64,000 nucleotides of DNA, taken from positions 434,001 to 498,000 of the forward strand of contig CBDFKC010000003.1 in NCBI GenBank assembly GCA_965248685.1, written 5' to 3'. Positions 25,981 through 32,016 of this stretch are shown here, one piece after another. How positions within the stretch are numbered: the stretch's first letter is position 1; the number at the start of each line of letters is the position of its first letter. Under the pieces are notes generated by a model. That model worked only from the letters and a program-made list of their open reading frames with translations, did not search any database and was not told the origin of the DNA. Both the position numbers and the translations under genes were made by a program. This stretch comes from VYFG01 sp965248685. GTDB taxonomy: Bacteria; Pseudomonadota; Gammaproteobacteria; Arenicellales; Poriferihabitantaceae.

Positions 25981-27126
25981 ATGTTAGACGAATTACTCAA
26001 TAGCTTGCATCACATTGCAGCTAATAAAAATCAGCAATGGACAACCCTGCCACCCGGTGCGTATCACAATAAGGATTTTTTCGAACTTGAACGGGAGCGC
26101 ATCTTTAAGGCCGGATGGTTTTGTATAGGGCGTAGCGACCAGGTCGCCAACCCCGGTGATTATCTTACTATTGATGTCGTTGGCGAACCGCTTGTGATGG
26201 TTCGTGGTAGTGACCGAGTAATTCGAATTCTTTCCAATGTTTGTCGACACCGCTGGATGCGAGTGTGTACCGGAGCTGGAAGCGCGAAAACGTTAGTTTG
26301 TCCATATCATTCCTGGACTTATAACCTGGACGGAAGTTTGCGGGCCGCATTGGAAATGGACCAAACTCCTGGGTTTGATCCGAGCAAGGTTTGCCTGCCG
26401 GAGATACGTCATGAAGTTTGGCAGGGATTTGTTTATGTCAATCTTAGTGGAAAGGCCGCCTCCTTAACTCCGCAGCTTGAACCAGTTGCAAAGAGAATTG
26501 CTGAATTCGATTTGAACCACTGGCGGGTTGCGACAACGGTAGATTGCGGTGAATATCCCTGGGACTGGAAGGTCATGCAGGACAACGGCGAGTGTTACCA
26601 TCATTTTGGTGCTCATAGTCAAACCTTTGAGCCGAATTTTCCAGCGCGCGAGGTAACAACTGAATGCGGTGACAGCTGGATTACCCAGATTGCAAATTCA
26701 TCCAAATCGTGTCGGCGCCTAGGAAAAGATGGTATGGAATATGTGCCCGGTGTTTTTGAGCCAATTCCAGGCCTTGATGCATGGCAACGCACAAGCTTTA
26801 TTCTGATTTATGTGTTGCCAAATTTCTTTATTTACCTGCAAGCGGATATGGGAATGAAACTGCGCGTTTTGCCACTTGAAGCGGGCCGAATTCATCTACT
26901 GGCTGATATTCTTTTACCGCCTGGCGCATTTGAGCTGCCTGATTTTCAGCAACGTCTAGATTCATCGGTGGAATTTTTCGAGCGGTTCAACGAAGAAGAC
27001 GTGGTTGTTAACATTGGGGTACAAACAGGAAGTCGCAGTCAATTCGCAGGTCCTGCACCTCTCAGTCACCTGGAAAAGCACAACCGTCACGTCGCTTGGT
27101 GGGTGGCTTCCCAGTTAATTAAATGA
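25981..27126 (+). CDS. Rieske non-heme iron oxygenase, alpha subunit
   Basis: The 381-residue protein is a ring-hydroxylating-type oxygenase large subunit. The Rieske [2Fe-2S] ligands are C88-R-H90 and C107-P-Y-H110 in the CRHRW...CPYHSW pair. The mononuclear iron site shows as QDNGECYHHFGAH near residue 200-211, with the usual bridging Asp region preceding it. The C-terminal RHO_alpha_C-like domain follows. No beta subunit, ferredoxin or reductase gene is adjacent, so partners must be elsewhere; substrates may be aromatic or quaternary-amine compounds. Confidence 0.9.
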   Translation: MLDELLNSLHHIAANKNQQWTTLPPGAYHNKDFFELERERIFKAGWFCIGRSDQVANPGDYLTIDVVGEPLVMVRGSDRVIRILSNVCRHRWMRVCTGAGSAKTLVCPYHSWTYNLDGSLRAALEMDQTPGFDPSKVCLPEIRHEVWQGFVYVNLSGKAASLTPQLEPVAKRIAEFDLNHWRVATTVDCGEYPWDWKVMQDNGECYHHFGAHSQTFEPNFPAREVTTECGDSWITQIANSSKSCRRLGKDGMEYVPGVFEPIPGLDAWQRTSFILIYVLPNFFIYLQADMGMKLRVLPLEAGRIHLLADILLPPGAFELPDFQQRLDSSVEFFERFNEEDVVVNIGVQTGSRSQFAGPAPLSHLEKHNRHVAWWVASQLIK

Positions 27127-27152
27127 GGCGATACTCCCTCTTTTGAATTTCA

Positions 27153-27267
27153 GAATATAGGTGTCGGAATATAGGTGTCGGAGGGAATAATTTATGAATA
27201 TAGGTGTCGGAGGGAATAATTTATGAATATAGGTGTCGGAGGGAATAATTTATAATCCCTCCGTCCC
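27153..27267. repeat. perfect 29-bp tandem repeat ending in a REP-like palindrome
   Basis: A 29-base unit (GAATATAGGTGTCGGAGGGA, then ATAATTTAT) occurs three times in exact tandem at 27167, 27196 and 27225, preceded by a 14-base partial copy at 27153. The last copy runs on into aatccctccgtcccc, so only it completes the GGAGGGA...TCCCTCC palindrome. The pattern suggests slippage or repeated partial duplication of the left arm of a REP-like element. There are no spacers, so it is not a CRISPR. Confidence 0.85.
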
Positions 27268-27291
27268 CAATTCCTTTCCAATTCCTTGTTA
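27268..27291 (-). other. remnant of an attC site cut by the REP-like element
   Basis: On the plus strand this reads as ccaattccttgttatctg around the toxin stop codon. The stop TAA lies inside a CCTTGTTA sequence exactly as the stop codons of other cassettes in the array do (for example at 31230 and 31757). The remaining attC sequence expected below 27268 is missing and the palindromic repeat takes its place. Confidence 0.4.
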
Positions 27292-27576
27292 TCTGTTTTT
27301 CCAATACCCTGGCTCTCTTTTATGATGAGCAACGGCTAAGATCAATATTTCTTTTTCTTCTTCGACATAGATCAAAGAATAGGGGAATCTAGCCAAAACA
27401 AACCTCCTAATTTCGCCAGAACTTTTTTGAGCAATTTCAGGGCTTTTACAAACTAACGAAACAGAATGTTCAATTTCATCAAGAAAATTCGATCCTAATC
27501 CTTTAGATTCATTTTCGTAGAATTTTGCAGATTCGGTCATTTCTTCCTCAGCCGGAAGCAGAAACCGATAGTCCAT
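27289..27576 (-). CDS. RelE/ParE-family type II toxin
   Basis: The 95-residue protein has the RelE/ParE fold: MDYRFLLPAEEEMTESAKFYENESKGLGSNFLDEIE, then the basic core SGEIRRFVLARFPYSLIYVEEEKEILILAVAHHKREPGYW. The late Arg, His and Tyr/Trp residues match those used by ribosome- or gyrase-directed relatives. Its start overlaps the antitoxin stop by one base, the normal order for an antitoxin-first pair. The stop codon is within an attC-like core, so the pair was probably a cassette of the integron array. Confidence 0.87.
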   Translation of the reverse strand: MDYRFLLPAEEEMTESAKFYENESKGLGSNFLDEIEHSVSLVCKSPEIAQKSSGEIRRFVLARFPYSLIYVEEEKEILILAVAHHKREPGYWKNR

Positions 27577-27806
27577 TATTTCAATCTTTCCCTCGCCCTC
27601 AACATAACATCATTTCCAGAAACCGCAGCTAGCTCTCCATTCTTATAAGCCTGATATCGCGATTCCGCTTCTTTACGCCACACTTCTTCAACATCTTTAT
27701 CCGTTTCTCCGTCTAATTCTTCAATTAAATAATGGGCTAACGCCGCCTTATCTTTCGAACTAAGGCTCTCCAAATCAATTTCTAGCTTTTCTGCAATATT
27801 TGACAT
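27576..27806 (-). CDS. addiction-module antitoxin, partner of the adjacent toxin
   Basis: The 76-residue protein matches the addiction-module component family: IDLESLSSKDKAALAHYLIEEL is the helical opening and EVWRKEAESRYQAYKNGELAAVSGNDVMLRARERL holds the typical toxin-binding tail. It lies immediately upstream of the RelE/ParE toxin gene. Cassette start is near the attC-like core at 27842-27848. Confidence 0.85.
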   Translation of the reverse strand: MSNIAEKLEIDLESLSSKDKAALAHYLIEELDGETDKDVEEVWRKEAESRYQAYKNGELAAVSGNDVMLRARERLK

Positions 27807-27841
27807 TATGAAATTATAACATTACTAAAAACATCTCTGAC

Positions 27842-27934
27842 AGATAACGTTCCGATAAACGCCCGAGAACAAGCGCAGCTTTTCGAGGTGCGGTGGAGGC
27901 GATAGCCGGAGCGAATTTCATCGGCTTGTTGAAC
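27842..27934 (-). other. attC-like recombination site upstream of the toxin-antitoxin cassette
   Basis: The site begins agataacgttccgataaacg and ends gcttgttgaacg. Its outer core GTTGAAC at 27928-27934 fits GTTRRRY exactly; the inner AGATAAC at 27842-27848 is degenerate. The intervening bases form an imperfect dyad. It lies between two cassette-like genes, as expected, but is longer and less clean than the sites farther right. Confidence 0.4.
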
Positions 27935-27964
27935 GAAGCCGCTGCGCGTCAGAAAAGATAAAAG

Positions 27965-28030
27965 CATAAGGTAATAATTCCTCCACTCCCACTACTTCCA
28001 GAGGGTGACAACTAGAGGAATTACCTAATG
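27965..28030. repeat. imperfect inverted repeat next to a recombinase fragment
   Basis: CATAAGGTAATaattCCTC pairs with GAGGAATTACCTAATG about 30 bases on; the arms differ by one mismatch and a three-base insertion. The right arm contains the ATG of the tyrosine-recombinase-like fragment. It may be a terminal or regulatory dyad of a mobile element of which little remains. Confidence 0.45.
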
Positions 28031-28132
28031 CACAAAGCACAGCAAACAAAGTTCGACTCACTGTACCGTAAACATGTTAACGCATTGCGCCGACAGGGAA
28101 CAAATAAATGGGACGGAGGGAATAATTTATAA
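28028..28132 (+). pseudogene. N-terminal fragment of a tyrosine recombinase-type integrase
   Basis: The frame opens MHKAQQTKFDSLYRKHVNAL and continues RRQGTNK, which resembles the first residues (SAM-like, DNA-binding) of site-specific integrases that accompany some mobile elements. After about 27 residues it runs into the REP-like palindrome and stops at TAA within it. All catalytic residues are absent. It is not an integron integrase start as I know them, but the fragment is short and the assignment is tentative. Confidence 0.45.
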
Positions 28133-28145
28133 TCCCTCCGTCCCC
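28110..28145. repeat. REP-like palindrome with perfect 12-bp arms
   Basis: GGGACGGAGGGA - ataatttataa - TCCCTCCGTCCC is a perfect 12-base inverted repeat with an 11-base centre. The same element ends the tandem array near 27267. It sits exactly at the break in the recombinase fragment, as if inserted there. Elements of this type are often moved by REP-associated (Y1) transposases, none of which is in this window. Confidence 0.8.
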
Positions 28146-28222
28146 AATACTAAAGCGGACACCTCACAAACCAATCGGGTCAAGTCTTTGATTTTGTATT
28201 AATAGCTAGTTAGAGTAAAAAA

Positions 28223-28567
28223 TCAAAGCCCTCGTGCTTTTTTAAAGAATTTTTTATTTGGGTGTTCTGGTTTATTTGCCATTTTTACCATGTGACGCTT
28301 TTGATCTTCTTTTTCTGCATTTATGAGAGCCCTGCATATCTGGCAACGCTTTGCAAAAGAATTAATAGTTTTCCCTAACTCTTCATACCAATGTTTTTGT
28401 TGCCGGGCTGTCCAAACCACTTTTTCACGGCAATCCGAGCATTCATATTCCACGTCATAGTAATACTCAAAAGGCAAAGAGTATGTATTCTCATTAACAC
28501 CCAACTTTTCCTTATCTACTGGTAACCTTGTTTCAGTCTTATTTTTAGTTCGCTTTATATTTCTCAA
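28223..28567 (-). CDS. zinc-ribbon domain protein, cassette gene
   Basis: The 114-residue basic protein carries a probable zinc ribbon: C58-S-D-C61 in YECSDCREKVVWTARQQKHWYEELG and C94-Q-I-C97 in AKRCQICRALI. It ends in a lysine-rich tail. Such probable zinc-ribbon proteins are common in integron cassettes and have no known function. The ATG lies about 20 bases after the attC core at 28586-28592. Downstream, a GTTAGAG at 28210 may be the last trace of its own attC, now separated from the next cassette by mobile debris. Confidence 0.75.
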   Translation of the reverse strand: MRNIKRTKNKTETRLPVDKEKLGVNENTYSLPFEYYYDVEYECSDCREKVVWTARQQKHWYEELGKTINSFAKRCQICRALINAEKEDQKRHMVKMANKPEHPNKKFFKKARGL

Positions 28568-28585
28568 GGTTTCATCTCTATTTCC

Positions 28586-28639
28586 ACGTAACGTCTAAAT
28601 ATGCGCCCGCCTTCAGCGGTGCGTTGCAATCATTGTTAA
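28586..28639 (-). other. attC recombination site after the GNAT cassette
   Basis: On the minus strand the site starts TTAACAATGATTGCAACGC and ends TTTAGACGTTACG, with a central hairpin formed by CACCGC/GCGGGCG. It has the length and order of short attC sites such as that of aadA cassettes. The GNAT stop codon overlaps the first core. The last core, GTTACGT, fits GTTRRRY in six of seven places. Confidence 0.75.
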
Positions 28640-29169
28640 TTGCTTGACGTTTCATAGAACTCAAATTTAACATTACTTCCATTTCGATCATTACGATACC
28701 CGCTTTCTTTCCGAACTAGTCCTAATTTTTCTAACACCTTTCCCGATCTGGGATTGGTCGATAGATGTCTGGCTGTTATTTTACTCAAAGACATTTCAGA
28801 AAACCCAAAATCTACTAAGAGATTTCCTGCCTCGGAACAATACCCCTTATTCCAATAGGGAAAACCGAGCCAGTATCCTATTTCAGCTTCGTCTCCATTA
28901 ACTTCTACGAAACTCATACCACCAATATACTCAAATCTTTTCTTCGTTACTATCGCATATTCAACCCTCTCCCTCTTTTCCCACTTTCCCTTTAACGAGG
29001 ATATCCATTTTTCAGCCATACCATCTTCATACGGATGGGGTATGTTCATAGTTTCTTTAGCCACCCTAAAATCACCCGCCAACAATTGAATATCTTTAGA
29101 ATCACCAATGCCGTAAGGGCGTAATATAAGCCTAGCCGATTCCAAATACGGTTGAATTTTAGCTGGCAT
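28636..29169 (-). CDS. GNAT-family N-acetyltransferase (RimJ/RimL type), cassette gene
   Basis: The 177-residue protein begins ESARLILRPYGIGDSKDIQLLAGD, the common opening of RimJ/RimL-type acetyltransferases. EYIGGMSFVEVNGDEAEIGYWLGFPYWNKGYCSEAGNLLVDFGF is the acetyl-CoA-binding core, and ITARHLSTNPRSGKVLEKLGL the last motif. It may acetylate a protein N-terminus or an amino-glycoside-like compound. Its ATG directly follows a perfect attC core (GTTAAAT) and its stop lies in the next attC, so it is a tightly packed cassette. Confidence 0.87.
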   Translation of the reverse strand: MPAKIQPYLESARLILRPYGIGDSKDIQLLAGDFRVAKETMNIPHPYEDGMAEKWISSLKGKWEKRERVEYAIVTKKRFEYIGGMSFVEVNGDEAEIGYWLGFPYWNKGYCSEAGNLLVDFGFSEMSLSKITARHLSTNPRSGKVLEKLGLVRKESGYRNDRNGSNVKFEFYETSSN

Positions 29170-29262
29170 TTAACGTCGCGATAAGCGGCGTGGGAAAGCG
29201 CCAGCTTTACCACGTTCGGTAGAAGCGCACAGTGGTAGACCGTACTTTACCGCTTTGCCATT
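29168..29262 (-). other. attC-like site between the TfoX-N and GNAT cassettes
   Basis: The core next to the GNAT gene is GTTAAAT on the minus strand (29168-29174), an exact GTTRRRY match. The interior has an imperfect dyad (aagcgg near 29183 with ccgctt near 29250). The opposite core near the TfoX gene stop is not recognisable, so the left border is approximate. Confidence 0.5.
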
Positions 29263-29273
29263 TTTCTCTACTT

Positions 29274-29612
29274 TCACTTCGTCTTTTTCGAGGGTAATCC
29301 CCGAACAAATTCGAGACAAATATCTACCCAACGCTCCAGGTCTGTGTCCGATTCAATTCCTTCGGGCGATACGTAGATCGTCCCTTTCATAGCTTTGCCT
29401 GTAAAGCCCATTTCTCCTACATGCTGCATGGCGAGGCAGGTATCATAATTTTCAAGGCCTACACGTGCCATAAGCATATCCCCTACTATGCCACAGCACA
29501 TATGTCTGGAAACCATAAAGCAAAGGCCTCCAAACATCTTCTTTTCTTCGGCGTCAGCGCAATCTGCAAAGTATTCTCGGAGTCTCTGGGCTAAGCCTTC
29601 GTCATATGCCAT
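29274..29612 (-). CDS. TfoX/Sxy N-terminal domain protein, cassette gene
   Basis: The 112-residue protein is a stand-alone TfoX_N domain: ADAEEKKMFGGLCFMVSRHMCCGIVGDMLMARVG, then MGFTGKAMKGTIYVSPEGIESDTDLERWVDICLEFVRGLP. The MFGGLCFM segment is the family's hallmark. Full TfoX/Sxy controls competence, but single-domain versions like this are common cassette cargo and their role is unknown. Confidence 0.85.
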   Translation of the reverse strand: MAYDEGLAQRLREYFADCADAEEKKMFGGLCFMVSRHMCCGIVGDMLMARVGLENYDTCLAMQHVGEMGFTGKAMKGTIYVSPEGIESDTDLERWVDICLEFVRGLPSKKTK

Positions 29613-29668
29613 TTTTCAGTTCTCGTAGTCGCGGCAATAGAAAACATAACCTCGTTATAAGCATTCTA
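29613..29668 (-). other. possible degenerate attC between the cupin and TfoX-N cassettes
   Basis: The 53-base gap holds a small dyad (ATAAC gag GTTAT on the minus strand) and a GTTATGT core-like sequence, but no full attC structure. It is listed because every other gap in this run holds an attC; this one may have decayed or been shortened. Confidence 0.25.
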
Positions 29669-30034
29669 GTTTTCCACTCCAATCTGAATAACCAAAATAT
29701 TAATATTTGATTTCGAACTATTTTTTAAACCGTGTTTCCCCCTTTTTGGATTCAGAATCATATCTCCTTTTCGGACCACCACAGTTTCGTCTTCTATTGT
29801 CATAGTTCCTTCACCTTCAAGAATTACATACATTTCTTCATTGTCACCGTGTTGGTGATGTCCAATCGTTGAATTTGGAGGGACAACAACCCGATCAATA
29901 AAATCTATGTTACTTTTGAAATCAGCGTGGGACCATATTTCATACAGTTCGACATTTCCAACGCCACCATGAGATCCTTCTTGCAATTGTTTAGTTGTAC
30001 TTAAATAATTCTTAATCATATACTTGTTATTCAT
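29666..30034 (-). CDS. cupin-domain protein, cassette gene
   Basis: The 122-residue single cupin shows both motifs: DRVVVPPNSTIGHHQHGDNEEMYVILEGEG (His, His and Glu metal ligands) and the second motif ending RKGDMILNPKRGKHGLKN with a further His. Such small cupins are isomerases, dioxygenases or sugar-binding proteins; the substrate is unknown. The start ATG lies directly after the attC site at 30035, typical of a cassette. Confidence 0.85.
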   Translation of the reverse strand: MNNKYMIKNYLSTTKQLQEGSHGGVGNVELYEIWSHADFKSNIDFIDRVVVPPNSTIGHHQHGDNEEMYVILEGEGTMTIEDETVVVRKGDMILNPKRGKHGLKNSSKSNINILVIQIGVEN

Positions 30035-30097
30035 GCTTATAGCGTCGGGTTAACGGTCCAGCTTTAGCTGGTGCCAGTTCATCCTCTTGTTAGATGC
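30035..30097 (-). other. attC recombination site after the DUF4124 cassette
   Basis: On the minus strand it reads GCATCTAACAAGAGG... to ...CGACGCTATAAGC, 63 bases, with a central hairpin CCAGCT aaa AGCTGG. The first core ATCTAAC fits RYYYAAC exactly; the last is degenerate. The layout is the same as in the other short attC sites of the array. Confidence 0.75.
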
Positions 30098-30119
30098 TTG
30101 TTTAGTTATTTCATTCATA

Positions 30120-30488
30120 TTAGTCATCTCCAGAATTAGTCCGCTTACCTAAACTTTCATTGAAATCATCCCACTTTCCTCTAAGATGGCTATCTAATTC
30201 CTCCGCTGTTACGCTTTCTTCTTTCCCATCACGATTAATAGAATATTTTTCTGTTTTAGAATCTTCAATTAGTTTATTGATTCGATCTCTATTCACTTCA
30301 TCAACATTTTCAGCTTGATTGATACTTAGCTCTTCACTAGCTTCCTGAGAAGGATTATCACCGTAGTGGACATTTCCATCGTCATCTACCCACTTATATA
30401 TTTCACCTCCAATGGAGTTTGAAGCTATGACACACACAGTACTCACTATTAAAATAATTGAAAATAACCGACGTAATTTCTCCTTCAT
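30120..30488 (-). CDS. exported DUF4124-domain protein, cassette gene
   Basis: Residues 1-28 look like a signal peptide (LFSIILIVSTVCVIASNSIGG). The DUF4124 motif follows at once (EIYKWVDDDGNVHYGDNPSQEASEE). The rest is charged and helical. Proteins of this type are common in Gammaproteobacteria, exported, and of unknown role. It is the second DUF4124 protein in the window, but without the glutaredoxin part of the one at 550-1026. Confidence 0.82.
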   Translation of the reverse strand: MKEKLRRLFSIILIVSTVCVIASNSIGGEIYKWVDDDGNVHYGDNPSQEASEELSINQAENVDEVNRDRINKLIEDSKTEKYSINRDGKEESVTAEELDSHLRGKWDDFNESLGKRTNSGDD

Positions 30489-30503
30489 TTCACTTTTCTC
30501 CTT

Positions 30504-30579
30504 GCATCCGACGTTGCAATCAGCGCCTTACTTTTTCGCGTAGCGAAAAATAAGTGCGTTGCATTGCCTTGTTAGTTGC
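30504..30579 (-). other. attC recombination site after the second toxin-antitoxin cassette
   Basis: The 76-base site runs from GCAACTAACAAGGCAATGC to GCTGATTGCAACGTCGGATGC on the minus strand. The centre is a strong hairpin, CTTACTTTTTCGC gta GCGAAAAATAAG, with a single unpaired base on one side like the extrahelical bases used by integron integrase. The toxin pseudogene stop lies at its edge. Confidence 0.8.
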
Positions 30580-30877
30580 TAGGTCTTTGATCTCGGCCTC
30601 CATTGGATAGAATCTCTCTGTTGGTCGAGTATCGCAAATACGTCAACTTCATTTTTAGAATAATTAAAATATATTGCATTCGGAAATCGTCTCATTAGCA
30701 CCCTCCTTACGTTTTCAAAACCCAATTCGTATATTTCTGGATTTCGGCAGCCCGTTCTAGTGCTGCGTCTATTTCGAAAACAACTTTTCTCCCTAGATCG
30801 GGCACCTGAAATTCGTATAAATCAGACGCTAGTTGGGCTTCAATTTCGGCTTCCTGCCGTATAATGATTTTATTCAA
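30579..30877 (-). pseudogene. RelE/ParE-family toxin, frameshifted cassette gene
   Basis: From a TTG overlapping the antitoxin stop (TTGA), the frame reads NKIIIRQEAEIEAQLASDLYEFQ... to ERAAEI and then goes out of frame, stopping at TGWVLKT. The rest of the toxin is present in another frame (IYELGFENVRRVLMRRFPNAIYF...VDVFAILDQQRDSIQWRPR). One missing base in ATCCAGAAA near 30736-30741 explains it; restoring it gives 99 residues, the usual toxin length. The family core RRFPNAIYF and the final RD..WRPR are intact otherwise. Confidence 0.8.
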
Positions 30878-31113
30878 ATTCCCGTTAATTTGATAAGCAG
30901 TTCTCTCTTAACCTCTTCCCAAGGTCGCCCTCGTTCTGGGTTATTTCTATAATCTTCCAAACGTTGCTTTAGCAGCTGGATGTGGGAGTCTGGAATGGGA
31001 AAGTTTGAGGGATTCTCAGCAATTCGATCCCAAAGTCCCTGAACGAACGCGATCCACTGCTCCGGTTGAGCAGAATCCAGTTCAGCTGGAATATCCAATT
31101 TCATATTTTCCAT
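30874..31113 (-). CDS. addiction-module antitoxin, partner of the frameshifted toxin
   Basis: The 79-residue protein follows the addiction-module pattern (QPEQWIAFVQGLWDRIAENPSNFPIPDSHIQLLKQRLEDYRNNPERGRPWEEVKRELL). It is intact even though its toxin is broken. Its stop overlaps the toxin TTG start. The cassette's 5' border is the attC core at 31164-31170. Confidence 0.83.
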   Translation of the reverse strand: MENMKLDIPAELDSAQPEQWIAFVQGLWDRIAENPSNFPIPDSHIQLLKQRLEDYRNNPERGRPWEEVKRELLIKLTGI

Positions 31114-31163
31114 ATCAGTAAATTATACCAATTTGTGGTTTTCTGTACATTGTCGTTATTGGT

Positions 31164-31235
31164 GCCTAACGTTGAAATCAGCGCCAAAATGCGAGCGCAG
31201 TGAATATTTTGTACGACTGCGTTTCCTTGTTAGGT
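31164..31235 (-). other. attC recombination site after the Imm50-like cassette
   Basis: Best attC in the window: 72 bases, starting ACCTAACAAGG and ending CAACGTTAGGC on the minus strand. ACCTAAC fits RYYYAAC and GTTAGGC fits GTTRRRY, both exactly. Between them are two further imperfectly paired boxes (AAACGCAG... with ...GGCGCTGATTT). The upstream gene's stop codon lies inside the first core. Confidence 0.88.
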
Positions 31236-31688
31236 ATATGGTGGTCCTATTGGCAACTCTCGTCCAGTTGCCTGAACTTTCATACATCGAAAAGTTAGCA
31301 ATGGATCAACTTCAGGACCATTGCTGAAAACTACATGGATATACGGTGACAAAGGCGTAACACCATCTCTCAAATACCCACGTTCCTCACTAGAGAAAGT
31401 TAAGTCATAGATCATCGAACATCCAAAACCTGAACTAGAGTACTCAATAAGGTCGCAATCCATAAATTTAATCCTAAGGATTGCAAACGGCATCTCCCCT
31501 TTAGGGCCAAGTATCCCAATAGATGTTTCAATTTCTGGCCCAATCCATACATCGTCATCAGGGCGAACGTCTCCACTCCAAATCGATGTAGAATAGATTT
31601 CCGCATCATGAAACGAAGGCCAGCTCCCGTCAGCATCCAAAACACGAATTGCATTTTCTATTTCCTTGGGTGGATTGAAACTTTTCAT
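31230..31688 (-). CDS. Imm50-like immunity-family protein, cassette gene
   Basis: The 152-residue protein contains WPSFHDAEIYSTSIW, very like the FHDAE signature of Imm50 immunity proteins, and a later FMDCDLIEY strand typical of that beta-rich family. It lacks signal peptide and membrane segments. In contact-dependent toxin systems Imm50 neutralises a toxin, but as a cassette gene it stands alone here. The assignment is moderate. Confidence 0.6.
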   Translation of the reverse strand: MKSFNPPKEIENAIRVLDADGSWPSFHDAEIYSTSIWSGDVRPDDDVWIGPEIETSIGILGPKGEMPFAILRIKFMDCDLIEYSSSGFGCSMIYDLTFSSEERGYLRDGVTPLSPYIHVVFSNGPEVDPLLTFRCMKVQATGRELPIGPPYT

Positions 31689-31690
31689 GT

Positions 31691-31762
31691 GCCTACCGTC
31701 TAGATATCCGACTTACTTTTTCGCACAGCAAATAATAAGTGCGGTCCATTTCCTTGTTATGT
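31691..31762 (-). other. attC recombination site after the truncated membrane-protein cassette
   Basis: The 72-base site runs ACATAACAAGGAAATGG to GACGGTAGGC on the minus strand. The first core fits RYYYAAC in six of seven places and the last (GGTAGGC) fits GTTRRRY in six of seven. The centre has the strong hairpin GACTTACTTTTTCGC / GCAAATAATAAGTGC with bulges, closely related to the site at 30504. Confidence 0.82.
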
Positions 31763-31930
31763 TCGTCTATATACATAGTGTCCAACGCCGCCTAGAAATA
31801 GCCCGATTCCAGCTGCTGTGAAAAAGTAGGCACTCATAAATATTCGGCTAAATGGTGATTGTCCAATATTTTGAATAATTATGGGTACGCCAATACCCAA
31901 AACTCCAACTAGGAAATATGTATATAGATC
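31757..31930 (-). pseudogene. C-terminal part of a membrane protein, cassette gene cut by the IS
   Basis: The native reading frame ends with two hydrophobic segments (about DLYTYFLVGVLGIGVPIIIQ and ISAYFFTAAGIGLFLGGVGHYVY-like) and a stop inside the attC core. To the right the frame runs by chance into the inverted repeat and IS interior up to 32131, but residues before DLYTYF are not native. The N-terminal part is not recognisable beyond the right end of the IS. No family is assigned. Confidence 0.6.
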
Positions 31931-31963
31931 GTAAGCGCCTAATAAACGCTTAGCTTTACCCAC
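31931..31963 (+). repeat. left inverted repeat of the DUF4338/Tn5-type IS
   Basis: The 33-base repeat matches the right copy at 34357-34389 in all but bases 17-18 (CG versus GT when both are read inward). It lies 54 bases ahead of the DUF4338 start codon. Confidence 0.85.
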
Positions 31964-32016
31964 ATCTTTAACTAAAAGTACTGGACTCCACTTTTTGTTT
32001 ATGTCAGTATTCCAGT

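Noticed and set aside
27153..27253. CRISPR-like array of 29-bp repeats
   Set aside because: The repeats are directly adjacent with no spacers and no cas genes, so it is a simple tandem repeat.
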